From positions 1 to 27,306 of IMG/VR virus record IMGVR_UViG_3300044612_001891: DNA of 27,306 bases. One strand, written 5' to 3'. Positions 26,130-27,306 of this stretch are shown here, in pieces; the stretch's first letter is position 1; every line of letters starts with the position of its first letter. The notes beneath the pieces were generated by a model. It was given only the letters and a program-made list of their open reading frames with translations. It did not search any database and was not told where the DNA came from. A program made the position numbers and the translations under genes. Source of the stretch: a virus.

Positions 26130-26954
26130 TTATCTAAGGTTATATTTTTTCCTGATCTCATCAGGGGTCATGTCAGCAACGTCTTTTTTAAAAGTTCCCG
26201 TGCCTTTTACAGCCTGAATAGGCTTTGGTGCAGCAGAAACTTTTCTTGAATTCTTAATAAATTCTTGGCCTCGCACCTCAGCTTTAGCAAGAAATTTCAA
26301 GGCCTCTCGCCCGTCCATGTCCTCTAAATCCTCAATGCGACCTTCCTTCATCAAAGTGTAAAGAGCCAAAGCCCCATCCTCTGATTCCAAAATGGCCTTT
26401 TGAACATCCGCAGATAGATTAGGCAAAACGTCTTTTTCAATACGATCACCAATAACCTCAAAATCAGAAATCCTCTCAGAATGCTTGTCAACACTCGCAC
26501 CAAAGTCTTTAATTCTCTGGCTAAAGTATTCTTGCTCTTTCCGAGAAACCTCAGATTGTTTTTCTTGCGATGTTCTTTTCTCTAAAGCCGTTTTCACATT
26601 ATGTTCAACCTTAGCCTCAAGATACTGATCCCAAGTCTCATAATCATCAGGATTAGGAGCAGAGTCAGATTTTGAAACCTCAGGTTCTTTTACCTGTGAA
26701 ACCTGTTCTTTAGAGGGCACCTGCTGCAACTGAGCTTTAAGCTGCTCGTTTTCCGCACGCAGTTTTTCGATCTTCTTTTCACGCCTCGAAATAGCGTTTA
26801 CAGCCTTTTTAGGAAAGGGCGTATCATCTTCAGGCTCGGCAATTTCTTCCTGAACCTCGGGACTCTCAACCTTACTTTCTTCAATCTGGCCTTCATCTGT
26901 TGTAACATCAGAGGAAACTTCCTCTTCATTTACAACGACATTTTCTTCATTCAT
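26130..26954 (-). CDS. Scaffolding protein
   Basis: 274 residues, acidic at the N-terminus (VVVNEEEVSSDVTTDEGQIEESKVESPEVQEE) with a coiled-coil segment around 57-80 (RREKKIEKLRAENEQLKAQLQQ) and a basic C-terminal tip ending in DEIRKKYNLR, the usual coat-binding feature of scaffolds. Length is near P22 gp8 (303). It directs procapsid assembly and leaves before maturation. The start at 26954 has AAGGTG upstream. It lies immediately before the coat gene. Confidence 0.82.
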   Translation of the reverse strand: MNEENVVVNEEEVSSDVTTDEGQIEESKVESPEVQEEIAEPEDDTPFPKKAVNAISRREKKIEKLRAENEQLKAQLQQVPSKEQVSQVKEPEVSKSDSAPNPDDYETWDQYLEAKVEHNVKTALEKRTSQEKQSEVSRKEQEYFSQRIKDFGASVDKHSERISDFEVIGDRIEKDVLPNLSADVQKAILESEDGALALYTLMKEGRIEDLEDMDGREALKFLAKAEVRGQEFIKNSRKVSAAPKPIQAVKGTGTFKKDVADMTPDEIRKKYNLR

Positions 26955-26985
26955 ACAGCACCTTTTTTAAAATTTCAATACACTT

Positions 26986-27306
26986 TTACATAACGGTCAG
27001 GGATTCCATCAATCCGTTGGCATCTCTGTTGATCGTGATGTTCTTTTTGCTCTGCATCAAATTGGTTATTCCCTGAATTGCGGCACTGTTACCTTGCAAA
27101 AGAGCAAGCTCTAAATCCCTTGATCCATTATCACCTTCATCCTCTTTTTCCATCTCACCAGAATTATCTTCTTGGTTTTGGGCATTAAAGTTATTTGTCA
27201 TAATCTCAAGTTCTTTTAATTCTTTCTGCATCCGCAATTCTTCCAAACGGATCATCAATTCCTGTTCTTTAATCTCAAGTTCTTTAAACTTTATCTCAAG
27301 TTCTTG
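26986..27306 (-). CDS. C-terminal part of a probable portal protein
   Basis: The frame is open past the right edge, so only the last 106 residues are seen. The visible N-terminal part (QELEIKFKELEIKEQELM, then RLEELRMQKELKELEI) is strongly heptad-like and would form a long coiled coil. The final 55 residues are acidic and then polar (DLELALLQGNSAAIQGITNLMQSKKN). P22 portal gp1 ends in a helical barrel and precedes the scaffold gene in the same order, so this is most likely the portal C-terminus. Without the core domain that remains an inference. No start is assigned in this window. Confidence 0.55.
   Translation of the reverse strand, partial: QELEIKFKELEIKEQELMIRLEELRMQKELKELEIMTNNFNAQNQEDNSGEMEKEDEGDNGSRDLELALLQGNSAAIQGITNLMQSKKNITINRDANGLMESLTVM
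27199..27305. repeat. Degenerate coiled-coil-encoding DNA repeat
   Basis: The motif ATCTCAAGTTCTT recurs on the plus strand near 27203, 27272 and 27293. It encodes repeated KELEI-type blocks of the coiled coil in the partial portal-like gene. The array continues to the window edge. Confidence 0.7.

Noticed and set aside
1-27306. tRNA genes, integrase or attachment site
   Set aside because: I scanned for cloverleaf and TTCGA-type T-loops, tyrosine or serine recombinase motifs and flanking duplicates and saw none, so prophage status cannot be decided.

Overview
The window is one continuous stretch of a tailed-phage genome (free phage, prophage or phage-plasmid; no integrase, attachment site or host gene is visible). 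Its late region reads leftward from the right edge in the gene order of a P22-like podovirus: probable portal C-terminus, scaffold, coat, small decoration-like protein, gp4-like adaptor, gp10-like tail factor, a small beta protein in the slot of the P22 needle, three ejection-type proteins, then a tail fibre and a run of small adhesin-like genes. The host is most likely Gram-negative, because the endolysin has no signal peptide and a gp10/gp4-type tail is present. Alphaproteobacteria are suggested, not shown, by the GTA-type three-TM holin signature. Base composition is about 40-43% GC by eye, apart from one sharply GC-rich gene at 13495-14328.

Layout. Positions 1-3172 (mostly minus) hold early or replication-type genes: a DUF6291-like protein with a hexanucleotide-repeat linker, an overlapping unknown gene, a ribbon-helix-helix regulator, and two non-coding stretches. 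One of these carries 21-bp-phased direct repeats and a promoter followed by strong hairpins. Positions 3183-9427 hold short accessory operons on alternating strands: a pentapeptide-repeat operon with an exported protein, several unknown small proteins, an XRE-like HTH protein, a DUF4177-like protein, a 52-residue membrane peptide, a VRR-NUC nuclease, and a stand-alone glycyl-tRNA-synthetase-like catalytic core. Many of these start from a recurring promoter (TTGAC, 17 bp, -10) with an inverted repeat over the -10, which implies a shared regulator. Positions 9428-12444 (plus) hold an ERF recombinase with an SSB-like tail and then the lysis cassette. Rightward and leftward transcription converge near 12450-12520. 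Positions 12517-27306 (minus) hold the tail-adhesin, ejection and head genes.

How it fits together: the left half supplies replication, recombination, regulation and host-interaction functions in separately controlled units. The central cassette lyses the cell, and the right half builds a podovirus head and an adhesin-rich short tail. The most unusual items are the GlyRS-like core, the shared operator-promoter family, the face-to-face promoter pair at 3183-3235, the phased repeats plus candidate RNA at 2010-2370, the GC-rich lectin cassette, and a 13-residue Lys/Gly peptide with an excellent ribosome-binding site.
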